A stretch of 64,000 nt of DNA from an uncultured Clostridia bacterium (GTDB lineage Bacteria > Bacillota > Clostridia > UMGS1810), in contig CAKSTL010000011.1 in NCBI GenBank assembly GCA_934500875.1, positions 6,777-70,776 on the forward strand. Reading direction: 5' to 3'. The notes under the pieces were generated by a model. The model saw only the letters and a list, made by a program, of their open reading frames with translations, had not been told where the DNA came from and made no database searches. A program made the translations under genes and the position numbers. The first letter of the stretch is position 1. Each line of letters begins with the position of its first letter. Below, one piece after another: positions 1 to 8,372 of the stretch.

Positions 1-32
1 ACCTGCCGTGTTTTTAATATTGAATAAAATTT

Positions 33-662
33 TTATTCCGCCCGAGAATGGCACATACGAAAGAAAAGAGAAACGTGTGCGTCAAGTTTTTCAAGACATT
101 CCGCCTCTCTTTCAGGCTGACGGTCGCAAATTCCCAGAAGCGTAATGACGGGCGAAATATACATTATTGCAAGATTTTCGGGATTTTCGTTTCGTATTTC
201 GCCGTTTTTTATAAGGCTTTCAAAAATTTTTGCGTGATATTTTACAAGCCGTTCAACGTATCGGTACGAATAAAGATTTGACAAATCCTTTGAACGAAAC
301 TGTTCAATGGTCATCATACGTCTGAAGCGGCTGATTTCTTCGTCGTGCAAGGAGTATAAAAATATTTGCCTCACCTTTTGGCAGAGCTTATCCTCGGTGA
401 TATGCGAAAAAACGTCAAAATCTTTTTTTGCGTCCTGCACGTGAATATCAATTCCGTCGGTGTATTTTTCATACTGAGCCGCTGTATCCTCCACGATTGC
501 ATCAAAAATAGCCTGCTTGCCCGAAAAATGATTATACAAAGACGGCGCTTTTATGCCAACCGCCTTTGCGATCTCGCCCACGCTTACAGAGTCGTACCCG
601 TGAGTTGAAAACAGCTCCAGCGCTTTTTTTAAAATTTTGTCCTTCGTGCTTTCCTGTTTCAT
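33..662 (-). CDS. TetR/AcrR family transcriptional regulator
   Basis: A 209-residue regulator of normal TetR length. Residues 8-55 form the N-terminal HTH: the stretch around EIAKAVGIKAPSLYNHFSGK is the classic recognition helix followed by the YxHF/K motif. The C-terminal two thirds are helical, lack recognisable ligand residues and would form the ligand and dimer domain. The start is supported by GGAGGA 5-7 nt upstream. Upstream lie a near-consensus promoter (725-697) and a perfect 14-bp palindrome over the predicted transcription start, so autorepression is likely (inference). Targets are not visible; they may lie to the left of the window. The upstream DNA is a degraded integrase, so the gene may be cargo or host DNA at an insertion edge. 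Confidence 0.9.
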   Translation of the reverse strand: MKQESTKDKILKKALELFSTHGYDSVSVGEIAKAVGIKAPSLYNHFSGKQAIFDAIVEDTAAQYEKYTDGIDIHVQDAKKDFDVFSHITEDKLCQKVRQIFLYSLHDEEISRFRRMMTIEQFRSKDLSNLYSYRYVERLVKYHAKIFESLIKNGEIRNENPENLAIMYISPVITLLGICDRQPEREAECLEKLDAHVSLFFRMCHSRAE

Positions 663-680
663 ATCTTCCTCCGTTTGACT

Positions 681-694
681 AACTAACGTTAGTT
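681..694. promoter_or_regulatory. Palindromic operator, probable TetR autoregulatory site
   Basis: AACTAACGTTAGTT is a perfect 14-bp palindrome directly downstream of the -10 box and upstream of the ribosome binding site. Its size, symmetry and place fit a TetR-family operator. That the adjacent regulator binds it is inference. Confidence 0.7.
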
Positions 695-696
695 TT

Positions 697-725
697 ATTA
701 TAATGCCTCACACGCAGATTGTCAA
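697..725 (-). promoter_or_regulatory. Sigma-A type promoter for the TetR gene
   Basis: Reading leftward, TTGACA (725-720) is followed after exactly 17 nt by TATAAT (702-697), a perfect consensus pair. The transcript would start near 690, inside the palindrome at 681-694. The promoter overlaps the truncated 3' end of the integrase remnant, so it lies at an element junction. Confidence 0.85.
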
Positions 726-1270
726 TAGTTTAAAAATAAACACGGTATTTAATGTTCCTTGATTCTGCACATTTCCAAGCCTATTAACAAATATAAAATC
801 CGTATATCCATCAATTTCAACACTGCAAGATATTCCGACTTCGTCCTGATATGATTTTTCTTTTAAAAATGCTTCTTTTACCGATTCAAGCATAGGTATT
901 GTGCGTTCACCCGCTTTTGTTTTAGGTGTATTTACGGCATAGGAACAATCATTATTATCGCCTTTGCTATAATACACCAAAGTATGATTAACGCTGATAA
1001 GATTTTCCTCAAAATTGATATCGCACCACCTAAGTCCGACTATTTCACCCACTCTCATTCCTGTGCCAAGCATTACTGCAAAAACCGGATACCAATGAGT
1101 GTATTTAGCATTGGATTTCAAAAAATTAATAAATAACTATTGTTCAGGAACAGTCAAAGTCTTTCGCTTTTCTGCCGAAAAATTATGTGCTTGCTTTAAT
1201 TCTCTAAGCGTATTATCAGTTGGATTCTATCTGATGTAATTATCATCCATAAACTGCGAAAGCAGAGAAT
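708..1270 (-). pseudogene. Tyrosine recombinase (integrase) remnant
   Basis: The open part (1121-708) encodes the start of a phage/ICE-type tyrosine recombinase catalytic domain, including the first catalytic Arg region (GTGMRVGEIVGLRWCDI) and the NTPKTKAGERTIPM strand typical of Clostridia ICE integrases. Upstream in the same frame the family sequence continues (DDNYIR, then NPTDNTLRELKQAHNF, then KRKTLTVPEQ), broken by TAG codons at 1229-1227 and 1139-1137. The N-terminal domain is absent, and so is everything after NTVF, including the HxxR and nucleophile Tyr. The gene cannot make an active enzyme. Its 5' side abuts an hsdR fragment, evidence of a deletion or recombination scar. Confidence 0.8.
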
Positions 1271-1282
1271 TTTCTGTCGCGA

Positions 1283-1368
1283 GTATATATATTAACATAG
1301 ATATATTCCGCATCTTGAAAAAGCTCCATTATGGACATTTCCAATGCGTGTTCGTTAAAATTCGCCAT
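1283..1368 (-). pseudogene. hsdR: 5' fragment of a type I restriction enzyme R subunit gene
   Basis: A strong ribosome binding site (AAGGAG) precedes an ATG at 1368, and the frame begins MANFNEHALEMSIMELFQD, the N-terminal signature I recognise from HsdR subunits of Clostridia. After about 28 residues the match stops and the DNA passes into the integrase remnant, with stops soon after. Only the translation-initiation end survives. No hsdM or hsdS is in the window. The identification rests on a short segment. Confidence 0.55.
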
Positions 1369-1369
1369 A

Positions 1370-1819
1370 CTAATTCTCCTTATTTATGATTCTGCTATAT
1401 TCCTCTAATATATATCTTTCATTGGAATGATTAAAAACAATAAATCTTTCCGCATTCTCAATTATTTTTTGATTTATAAGTGATACCGTGTCTTTGTCAA
1501 TATATTTTGGTGTTCCGTCGTAAACAAATGTGTTTTCTTGGTTCTTCAAGAAACAAACTATAGCGTATTTCGGAGATATTGGATACACATACTTCACATT
1601 TGTAAACCCATTTATTAACACAGGAAAATCTCCGATACAAAATGCATTTTCCCCTGCCTTTACAATGCAGACAAAACAGTTGTCCTTTATGAAATCATAA
1701 GTCAGCTTACTTGCGTTGGTAAATTTGATTTGTTCCTTTCCTTCTTGGGACAGTTCGAAATCATTACTTTCTAAGTAGCTAAATCCACTTTCCGGAGAGT
1801 CAATAACAATTCTATACAT
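1370..1819 (-). pseudogene. DUF4238-like protein, 5'-truncated
   Basis: The 149 residues look like the C-terminal half of a DUF4238 protein: a region like FCIGDFPVLINGF, then YPISPKYAIVCFL, then the ending INQKIIENAERFIVFNH match the usual order (ITSDNPV, PISPK, N..ADRFIYS). Full members are about 250-350 residues. The same frame stays open upstream of the first ATG for about 100 nt (reading KTLDKSNEEISDNVERELQ) but has no start or ribosome binding site and meets TAA TAA near 1925. This suggests loss of the 5' half. The family's function is unknown; members often sit in mobile or defence-rich DNA. Confidence 0.5.
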
Positions 1820-2073
1820 TGCATTTGTTTGTAATTCACGTTCTACATTATCGCTTATTTCTTCATTGCTTTTATCGAGTGTTTTACGAACAATAACGGA
1901 ATATTTGCAATAGCAAGAAAGTTATTACTTGAAGCAAAGTAATTTCAGCATATCATATCAAAATGCCCGCTGCGGATTTTAATATCTGCAACGGGCATAA
2001 GTCATTATCAACAAATTTGATTGTATAATTCATATTATTTGTAAAAACTCTTAAAAAATATTGAATTGTGGTG

Positions 2074-2322
2074 TATAATAAGGCTTGTCGGAGCAATCCG
2101 ATAAGGCAAGATTTCTTAACGGTGTTAACACCGGCGGTTATGCCCAACCTTTTACATACAGGCACTTGTGCTGAGTTTATGAAAGGGGGTATGCTTATGA
2201 AAAGTAAGCATTGTGTTAATGGTAAAAAAGTTGCTGTTTGCAATTTTAGAGATTATCATTTTATTGATAATCTTTTCCATAAAAGCAGAATGACCGTCCT
2301 CGCCAAAGTTCGGTCATTCTAA
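2074..2322 (+). other. Structured intergenic segment with dyads
   Basis: The 618-nt stretch between the DUF4238 remnant and the zinc protein holds no large gene but has several dyads: TCGGA/TCCGA near 2088-2101, a perfect 14-bp palindrome CGGTGTTAACACCG at 2120-2133, GATTATCA/TGATAATC at 2251-2272, and AGAATGACCG/CGGTCATTCT at 2287-2320. A TATAAT box lies near 2074. The density of hairpins suggests a structured leader RNA or a regulatory or transfer site of a mobile element. I do not recognise it as a known riboswitch. Confidence 0.45.
2197..2322 (+). CDS. Small hypothetical protein (41 aa)
   Basis: AAAGGGGG lies 7 nt before an ATG at 2197, giving a 41-residue, basic, Cys-containing peptide starting MKSKHCVNGKKVAVCNF. 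Its last codons form the right arm of the 2287-2320 hairpin, and an intrinsic terminator follows at 2336-2366. The good ribosome binding site and terminator support real expression. I recognise no family. It could be a leader peptide or a small mobile-element protein. Confidence 0.4.
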   Translation: MKSKHCVNGKKVAVCNFRDYHFIDNLFHKSRMTVLAKVRSF

Positions 2323-2335
2323 TATGATTCGTTCT

Positions 2336-2366
2336 AAGGCATAACCGTTTGAGGTCTTGCCTTTTT
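2336..2366 (+). terminator. Intrinsic terminator after the small ORF
   Basis: AAGGCA (2336-2341) pairs with TGCCTT (2358-2363) and is followed by a short T-rich tract. It lies just downstream of the 41-aa ORF. Confidence 0.45.
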
Positions 2367-2438
2367 CTATTATCATTATAACCTTATTTCATAGTTTTGT
2401 CAATGCCTTTTTTAGAAAAAGGGCAAAATGACGATAAA

Positions 2439-3335
2439 TTAAGAATTACCCTTGTTCCTGCTCTTATACACATTATACTGATTTTTGCATTTGGAACTGC
2501 AAAAGACAGCGTTCGGACGGGGTGGAATAAATGCCCTTGCACAATGTTTGCAGACACGAATAGGCTTTTTATCATCGGTAATTGACAGGCTGAACAGCAT
2601 TTGAACTGCAATGGCAAGCGAGCCGAAATTCCACACAAGAACAGGCTTATCATCACGTATGGCAATATGATAGGTCGGAGAATTACCGTCAAACACCGTC
2701 ATCATCTGTCGGTAAAGCGTTTTATCGGTTTCGCTCAAATAGTCCTCATAGAAAATATGCGCCGTTGTGAATAACAATGCCCAATCAACAAGCTGCATTT
2801 TTACCCACTCATACGGTTCGGCATAATTGCGCTGAAAGCTCATATTTACCGCAGTTTCCCTATCCGTAAAGGTCATAGCAAGAGCCATCATTGTTTTATC
2901 GCCGGAAATATCCCAACGCATAGCAAGACCGTTCTTTGTAATTTGCGGCATTTCAAACGGATAGAATTTTGCGATATATTCGAGCGTATCCATTGTTTCT
3001 GCCTTTACAAAGCGATTTTTTATAAAATGCACCACTTCATAATCCATAAATGCCGGAGTTGATGTAATCGTGGTCATCAATCCGAGCAGACCGTAATGCG
3101 ACACGAATTCCATTACGGCTTTTTTCTTTTCTTCTTCATCAACATTTTGTTTCATACAGAGCAAGCCGGTGTTTAATGCGTCAACAATTATTTGCTCTCT
3201 GCACTTCATAATATTATATGAATCGGGCATTGCGCTTTCGGACGGAGTTATGTATAAAACCTCGTCTTTTTCCTTAAATTCATAGCTTTTGTAGCGCACC
3301 CAATTCGACCTTGAATTTTCAAAAAAATCTTTCAT
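2439..3335 (-). CDS. DUF6076-like protein with C-terminal zinc ribbon
   Basis: A 298-residue protein with no signal peptide or membrane span. Residues 1-255 are a helical domain without recognised catalytic motifs. Residues 262-292 carry a zinc-finger-like motif, C-x2-C then FIPPRPNAVFCSSKC, resembling CGNR-type and DUF6076 zinc ribbons common on Clostridia mobile elements. This suggests nucleic acid binding (inference). It lies downstream of the sigma-like gene on the same strand, with a terminator between them, and both belong to the transposon-like module that also carries tnpW and the recombinase. Confidence 0.65.
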   Translation of the reverse strand: MKDFFENSRSNWVRYKSYEFKEKDEVLYITPSESAMPDSYNIMKCREQIIVDALNTGLLCMKQNVDEEEKKKAVMEFVSHYGLLGLMTTITSTPAFMDYEVVHFIKNRFVKAETMDTLEYIAKFYPFEMPQITKNGLAMRWDISGDKTMMALAMTFTDRETAVNMSFQRNYAEPYEWVKMQLVDWALLFTTAHIFYEDYLSETDKTLYRQMMTVFDGNSPTYHIAIRDDKPVLVWNFGSLAIAVQMLFSLSITDDKKPIRVCKHCARAFIPPRPNAVFCSSKCKNQYNVYKSRNKGNS

Positions 3336-3388
3336 TATGTTTTACCTCAACTTTTATATAAATTAACAAATATCAGCTTTTATCTAAA

Positions 3389-3427
3389 AATGAGCAGGTC
3401 AAACAGACCTATGTATTTTTGCTCATT
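3389..3427 (-). terminator. Intrinsic terminator between the sigma-like and zinc-protein genes
   Basis: AATGAGCA (3389-3396) pairs with TGCTCATT (3420-3427), with an inner AGGTC/GACCT stem. On the minus strand the stem is followed by TTTTTAG. It would end transcripts of the sigma-like gene. Confidence 0.6.
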
Positions 3428-3434
3428 ATAATTT

Positions 3435-4244
3435 TCATATTTTTGTTTTCGTCTTTTTTTCAAAATATTCAATTTTATAGTTTTCGACAAATCTCTTTTC
3501 GGCGAGCGTCATATCGTGAGCTTTGCCGATTTCGGATGTAAGGTATTCATACATCTTTTTTCGTATTTTGTGGAATACGGTGTCTTTCATATATCGCACC
3601 GCTCTGTCGGTTTTGCCTTGTAAGTCTGCTATTTGAGTGTTACTAAGTCCCTTAATTGCAGTTAGATACAGTAGCTCCTTGTGTTCGGATTTTAATTCGT
3701 TTAAGATTTTGTATAGGTATTCATCTGTTACAAGCTCTTGTATTTCGCAAGGGGTGTTAAATACGGCGTCTAAAAATTCGCCCCTTCGTATCTGTTTTGC
3801 AATAACAGAATTGAGATTTTTCGGAAACACCGTACCGTAGGCTGCTTCGCCGTATTCAAGCGGATAATTTTCGTTATTTCGGCATATCTCCCAATACCGT
3901 TCTTTTCTTTCTCTGTTTTCATCAAGCTTGTCCCATTGCTCCGTTACATTCTCAAAATCCTTGACGGTTTCGGCTGCTTGTTCAAGCCTTTCCAATGCAG
4001 CCGCTTTAATATCCCGTTTAAGCTGTTCTTTTGGAGTTGCTGTGACCTTCGGTGCGGTTTCGGGAGGAGCGTTTGCGGCTTCAAGCGACAGAACCTTTTG
4101 CAGTAATTCCGCTTCTTTTTGCTCAACCGCATCATAGTCAAATTTATCGTACACCGAAGTATCACCACCTGTCTGTATTAAAAATTCAAGGTGCAAAATA
4201 AATTTTTCAAAAACCTTTCCGATTTTGCAGCGGTATTTCTCCAT
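3435..4244 (-). CDS. Sigma-70 region 4-like HTH protein
   Basis: The 269-residue product has an acidic, coiled-coil-prone N-terminal half (about residues 35-120). A C-terminal segment around 185-240 (LTAIKGLSNTQIADLQGKTD then RAVRYMKDTVFHKIRKKM) resembles sigma factor region 4. Similar sigma-like HTH proteins accompany recombinases on Clostridia transposons. No convincing ribosome binding site precedes the first ATG. A GTG about 27 codons in, preceded by AGGTG, is an alternative start. It is divergent from tnpW, so it could regulate the recombinase unit (inference). Confidence 0.65.
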   Translation of the reverse strand: MEKYRCKIGKVFEKFILHLEFLIQTGGDTSVYDKFDYDAVEQKEAELLQKVLSLEAANAPPETAPKVTATPKEQLKRDIKAAALERLEQAAETVKDFENVTEQWDKLDENRERKERYWEICRNNENYPLEYGEAAYGTVFPKNLNSVIAKQIRRGEFLDAVFNTPCEIQELVTDEYLYKILNELKSEHKELLYLTAIKGLSNTQIADLQGKTDRAVRYMKDTVFHKIRKKMYEYLTSEIGKAHDMTLAEKRFVENYKIEYFEKKTKTKI

Positions 4245-4342
4245 AATATAGAGGAAGTAATCTGCAACAAAATAAAAGGGTTACAAGATAAATTATACAT
4301 CAATCCCTCAATTTTGTCAATAGATTTGGAGGAATAAAGATT

Positions 4343-4525
4343 ATGAGTAATACTATTTTAACAAAAAGGATAGGAACGACTACCTATAAGGTCAATGTGT
4401 TTTTCAGCGAAAATGCAAAAGAAACAATGGAAGAAAAATTTTTACGGATAATTTCACATTATCCGTTGGCAAGCGGTGAAAATTGTGGTATAATAAATGT
4501 GTCACAAGTGAGCCGTTCAGCCTAA
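4343..4525 (+). CDS. tnpW: TnpW-family transposon-encoded small protein
   Basis: Sixty residues beginning MSNTILTKRIGTTTYKVNVF and continuing with SENAKETMEEKFLRII, the recognisable TnpW signature. GGAGG sits 10 nt before the ATG. It ends 15 nt before the large serine recombinase, so the two are co-transcribed. The role of TnpW is not established; it travels with TnpX-like recombinases on Tn4451-type and related elements. Confidence 0.8.
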   Translation: MSNTILTKRIGTTTYKVNVFFSENAKETMEEKFLRIISHYPLASGENCGIINVSQVSRSA

Positions 4526-4540
4526 AAGGAGTTCTATTAA

Positions 4541-6382
4541 ATGACAAACAGGCAGACGGATGTTGAAAAAATTACGGCTTTATACGAAAGACTTTCTAAA
4601 GACGACGAGGCTTTCGGAGAAAGCAACAGTATATTAACACAAAAAGAAATGCTTGAAAACTATGCAAGGCAAAACGGATTTACAAATATCGTTCACTATA
4701 CCGATGACGGACACAGCGGAGGAAATTTTGAACGCCCTGCTTGGAAGCAGATGATTGATGATATTCAATCAGGTAAGGTCGGTTGCGTAATTGCAAAGGA
4801 TATGAGCCGTATCGGCAGAGGTTATTTACAGACAGGTTTCTATACCGAAGTGCTTTTCAGACAACAGGGTGTAAGATTTATTGCTGTATCAAACGGTGTG
4901 GATTCAAAGGATGCTAATTCAAGTGAGTTTGCACCGTTTCTTAACATTATGAACGAGTGGTATTTGAGAGATTGCAGCAGAAAACAGATTGCTGCTTTTA
5001 AATTAAGAGGCAATGCAGGAAAACCTACAACCTGTGATGCTATATACGGATATAGAAAAGATCCAGAAGATAAGCACCATTGGCTGATTGATGAAGATGC
5101 AGCCGCAGTTGTAAAGAGAATTTTTCAGTTGAGTATTAAGGGGTATGGAATTTTTCAAATAGCAAAAATTTTACGTGAAGATAAAATTTCAACACCTGCT
5201 GTGCATTTCGTCAGACAAGGCAGAGGTACACGGGGAAAAAGACCAAATATGGAAGAACCATATGACTGGAGTTCAAGCACTGTCGGTAAAATTCTTCAAA
5301 AACCCGAGTATATGGGACATACAGTGAATTTTCGCTCATATAAGGAGCATTATAAAGACAAAAGGCGGATAATGAAATCACCTGATGAATGGCTTATCTT
5401 TGAAAATACACATGAAGCTATTGTTGACAAGGAAACTTGGGAGCTTGCTCAAAAGGTACGTAAGGTTGTACGCAGAACAGATACAACGGGCGTTGCAAAT
5501 CCGTTAACGGGATTGGTTTATTGTGCAGATTGTGGCGAAAGAATGTATAACCATAGGGGTATTCATAAAATGAAAAAATGTAATATGGAAATAAATCCCG
5601 GTTATATTGAATATCCATACGATTTTTATGATTGCGCAACATACACAAAAACTGCAAGCCGAACTAATAAAAAATGTGTCGGACATCACATCAGCTCAAA
5701 ATCTTTGGAAACATTAATTTTGGAAACCTTAAAAACAGTAAGTAAATATGCCATAGAAAACGAGTCCGATTTTACCGAAAAGGTTTTAGGTGTAGCGAGA
5801 GAAAAACAACATCAAGCTATTAAGGAATTAAAGAAAAAGACCAAACAAAATGAAAAGCGATATGCAGAGCTTGACAATATTATAAAAAAGCTGTATGAAT
5901 CTTATGCAACGGAAATGATTAGTAAGAAACGATTTAAAGCGCTGTCTGCCGAATACGAAGCGGAACAGGAACAGCTTGAAGCAGAAATTACAGCACAGCA
6001 AACAGAAATCGAAGGCTATGAGCTTGACAGCGATAAAGTAAGTCAGTTTATGGAGCTTGCAAAGAAATATACCGATTTTTCCGTACTTACTGTACCGATG
6101 ATAAATGAGTTTATAGACAAGATTATAGTACACGCTCCCGACAAATCAAGTGGAGTGCGAGTGCAGGAGGTTGAAATATTTCTTAATTTTATAGGTAATT
6201 TTGAATTGCCTATACCGGAGCCTACACCGGAAGAATTAGAGGAGTTGAAAAAAATACAGCTAAAAAGAAAAAGGAACAGAGAGGCAGTCAATCGTTATCA
6301 GACAAAAATGAAAGAAAAACGAAGACTTGCCGAGCAACAGGCAAAGGAACAGAAAAAAACAGTTGATGAAGAATCGGCATAA
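4541..6382 (+). CDS. Large serine recombinase (TnpX-like)
   Basis: A 613-residue site-specific recombinase of full family length. Residues 10-155 are the resolvase catalytic domain: YERLSKDDE supplies the nucleophile Ser19, and AKDMSRIGR the catalytic Arg loop. Residues 165-300 are the recombinase domain. A zinc beta-ribbon starts at VYCADCGERM (about 328), with later Cys at the FYDC and NKKCVGH stretches. A long Glu/Lys-rich coiled coil (about 415-485) and a DUF4368-like tail follow. AAGGAG precedes the start. The frame is intact and all visible catalytic residues are present, so this is the only mobile-element enzyme here that looks functional. A terminator follows at 6397-6431. Confidence 0.93.
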   Translation: MTNRQTDVEKITALYERLSKDDEAFGESNSILTQKEMLENYARQNGFTNIVHYTDDGHSGGNFERPAWKQMIDDIQSGKVGCVIAKDMSRIGRGYLQTGFYTEVLFRQQGVRFIAVSNGVDSKDANSSEFAPFLNIMNEWYLRDCSRKQIAAFKLRGNAGKPTTCDAIYGYRKDPEDKHHWLIDEDAAAVVKRIFQLSIKGYGIFQIAKILREDKISTPAVHFVRQGRGTRGKRPNMEEPYDWSSSTVGKILQKPEYMGHTVNFRSYKEHYKDKRRIMKSPDEWLIFENTHEAIVDKETWELAQKVRKVVRRTDTTGVANPLTGLVYCADCGERMYNHRGIHKMKKCNMEINPGYIEYPYDFYDCATYTKTASRTNKKCVGHHISSKSLETLILETLKTVSKYAIENESDFTEKVLGVAREKQHQAIKELKKKTKQNEKRYAELDNIIKKLYESYATEMISKKRFKALSAEYEAEQEQLEAEITAQQTEIEGYELDSDKVSQFMELAKKYTDFSVLTVPMINEFIDKIIVHAPDKSSGVRVQEVEIFLNFIGNFELPIPEPTPEELEELKKIQLKRKRNREAVNRYQTKMKEKRRLAEQQAKEQKKTVDEESA

Positions 6383-6396
6383 AACTTAATCATTAA

Positions 6397-6431
6397 GGCG
6401 GTTTGCAAATTTAAGCAGACCGTCTTTTCTT
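6397..6431 (+). terminator. Intrinsic terminator after the recombinase
   Basis: GGCGGTTTGC (6397-6406) pairs, with two G-U pairs, with GCAGACCGTC (6415-6424), followed by TTTTCTT. Confidence 0.75.
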
Positions 6432-6463
6432 ATGCGAAAATTTAATTTTGGAGGTACAATATA

Positions 6464-6784
6464 ATGAACTTTACAAATAACCAACCTATAATTATAGGAA
6501 TAGACCACGGTTACGGCAACTGCAAAACAAGAAACTGTTGTTTTAGGTCGGGTGTGGCATCGTATGACAAAGAGCCTACATTTAAGGAAAGTCTGCTTGT
6601 GTATGATGACAAGTATTATCTTGTCGGCGAGGAACATAAGGAATTTTTATCAGATAAAATGGCAGATAACGATTATTATATTTTAACTCTTGCGGCTGTT
6701 GCAAAGGAGCTTAATATCCGGCACATAACTTCTGCAAAGGTACATATCGCCGCAGGGCTTCCACTCACTTGGGTACGGTTGTAA
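6464..6784 (+). pseudogene. ParM/StbA-like actin-family segregation protein, 3'-truncated
   Basis: The N-terminal 102 residues match the start of plasmid/ICE actin-like proteins: the phosphate-1 motif (IIIGIDHGYGNCKT) and HIAAGLPLTWVR. Family members exceed 300 residues, but here the frame leaves homology at LTWVR and stops at 6784, where BlaR1-like sequence begins. GGAGG upstream marks the genuine start. Without the second actin subdomain it cannot polymerise. It is a relic of a plasmid or ICE maintenance module cut by recombination. Confidence 0.75.
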
Positions 6785-8319
6785 CCTATGACACACCGAT
6801 TGAATATCGAGAGGTTAATCTATCGTCCAAAATTCAAATACGGCTCTTTGACCTTATCGCATATATATATGGGGCACAGGCGTTCTCATATTTTTGCTTG
6901 TCGTTATGATAAGCTATTTTAGGTTTTTGTGCCGTAAAAACAAAAATGCGGTCAAGATTTCCGATAACAGAATATTTTCAGAGGTAAAAAATGAACTTAA
7001 AATTAAAAGGTGTATCAGACTGAAAGCGTCATCGGATATAGGCTCGCCTATGCTTGTGGGGATATTGTTTCCGACCGTATATATTCCCTGTCGGGAAATT
7101 CCCGACAACAATATGCGTATGGTACTTTTGCACGAACTGACGCATTATAAGCGAAAGGATTTGCTTGTGAAATGGTTTGCAATTTTGGTAAATGCCGTTC
7201 ACTGGTTCAATCCGCTTTGCTATCTTGCCTGTGCTGCTTTGAGCGAAGCGTGTGAGGTGTCGTGCGATATGTCGGTAACAAAAAATATGTCCGAAGATGA
7301 ACAAAAGTTATATATGCAGACAATTCTTAATTTAGTCGAGGAAAGGAGCTAAAAAAATGCTTGAAAATTTATATACAACAAAAATGAGCGCAAAAAAAAG
7401 ACCTTGCAGAACAGGTTTACAAAAATTCGCAGGAAAAGCGGACGGATTTCAAAAATTATGGCGGCGGTGATGTCCTGCGCGGTTGCTGTGGCAATGCTTG
7501 GCGCAACCATTGTTATGGCGGCGGTCGGCTCTGACGGCTTGGAGCATTTTACAAAAAACGAAATTTATTATAGGGACGGAATGCAATTTACAATCAATGT
7601 TCAAAACAAGTATGTTCCCGATTGGCTAAAAAACAACATTGCAGCAGAAGATGGCAATATTAAATGCACACTTTCCAGATATGAGATGAGGGAAGCTTCT
7701 TCGGGAATTATTCGCAATGTAAACACATTGGGCTTTGTTGGAGGCAAGGGACAGCAAAAATTAGCGTGGTTGGACGGATATAGTATCGGTTCAGATATTC
7801 ATAAACAACTTGACTCTGATAAATATACAGGGTTACAGTTTTTAGGCTGTAAAGACTATAATCCGTTAAGCACAAGTATAGGATATAATTTATACAAAAA
7901 GTTAGGGGTTGAACCTACTGACTATGAGTGTACGGCTGCCATATATTTTACATTAAATACAGATAACAGTCTTAAAAACGTATTTATCGGTTTTCCTATG
8001 GAAACGACTTTGAATAAGAATTTAACGTACACCAATATAGGCGAAAGTATGGATTGGCCTGTTGCACAAAATCTTGAAATTATAGGCAATATTGAGGAGT
8101 ATATAGATGATGAATCTAAACTGATGCGTTACAACGGATATTTCGCTTCATTTGAAACAAATTATAAAAACCTTGATGTTGATGGGTACAATATCAAAAT
8201 AATCAATGCCGATGAAAACAAAATAACCGTAAATTGCAGCCTAACCGCCAACAACGCAGAGTGCACGGACATTCTTGTTTTTGACGATAAAATCAAAGAT
8301 TTTTATTGCTGCCAATATA
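6774..8319 (+). pseudogene. BlaR1-type M56 zinc peptidase, frameshifted and truncated
   Basis: The gene is recognisable in pieces. A lead-in (VTYDTPIEYREVNLSSKIQI) shifts frame near 6850-6880. The membrane/peptidase part (6894-7352) carries HELTHYKRKD, the HExxH zinc motif of M56 peptidases. A segment reading ENLYTTKMSAKK (7357-7394) lies in another frame between two A-runs (7352-7357 and 7392-7399). From 7404 (TTG) the frame continues through a membrane helix (IMAAVMSCAVAVAMLGATIV) into an extracellular domain. That open frame overruns to 8462 into the antisense of the next gene, so its natural stop is probably lost. The 5' end is replaced by the ParM fragment. BlaR1-type proteins sense beta-lactams or other ligands and cleave a repressor; this copy should be dead. 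Confidence 0.7.
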
Positions 8320-8321
8320 AT

Positions 8322-8355
8322 AAAAACGGCAGAGGTATAATTACCCTGCCGTTTT
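8322..8355. terminator. Bidirectional intrinsic terminator at the island edge
   Basis: AAAAACGGCAG (8322-8332) and CTGCCGTTTTT (8345-8355) are perfect complements, with an inner GGTA/TACC stem. T-tracts occur in both directions. It mainly ends the leftward radical SAM operon and marks where the mobile-element graveyard ends. Confidence 0.85.
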
Positions 8356-8372
8356 TGTGTGCGCTTGAAAAA

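Noticed and set aside
1953..2243. 96-codon minus-strand ORF
   Set aside because: It crosses the dyads and antisense of a better supported small ORF; no ribosome binding site or family resemblance.
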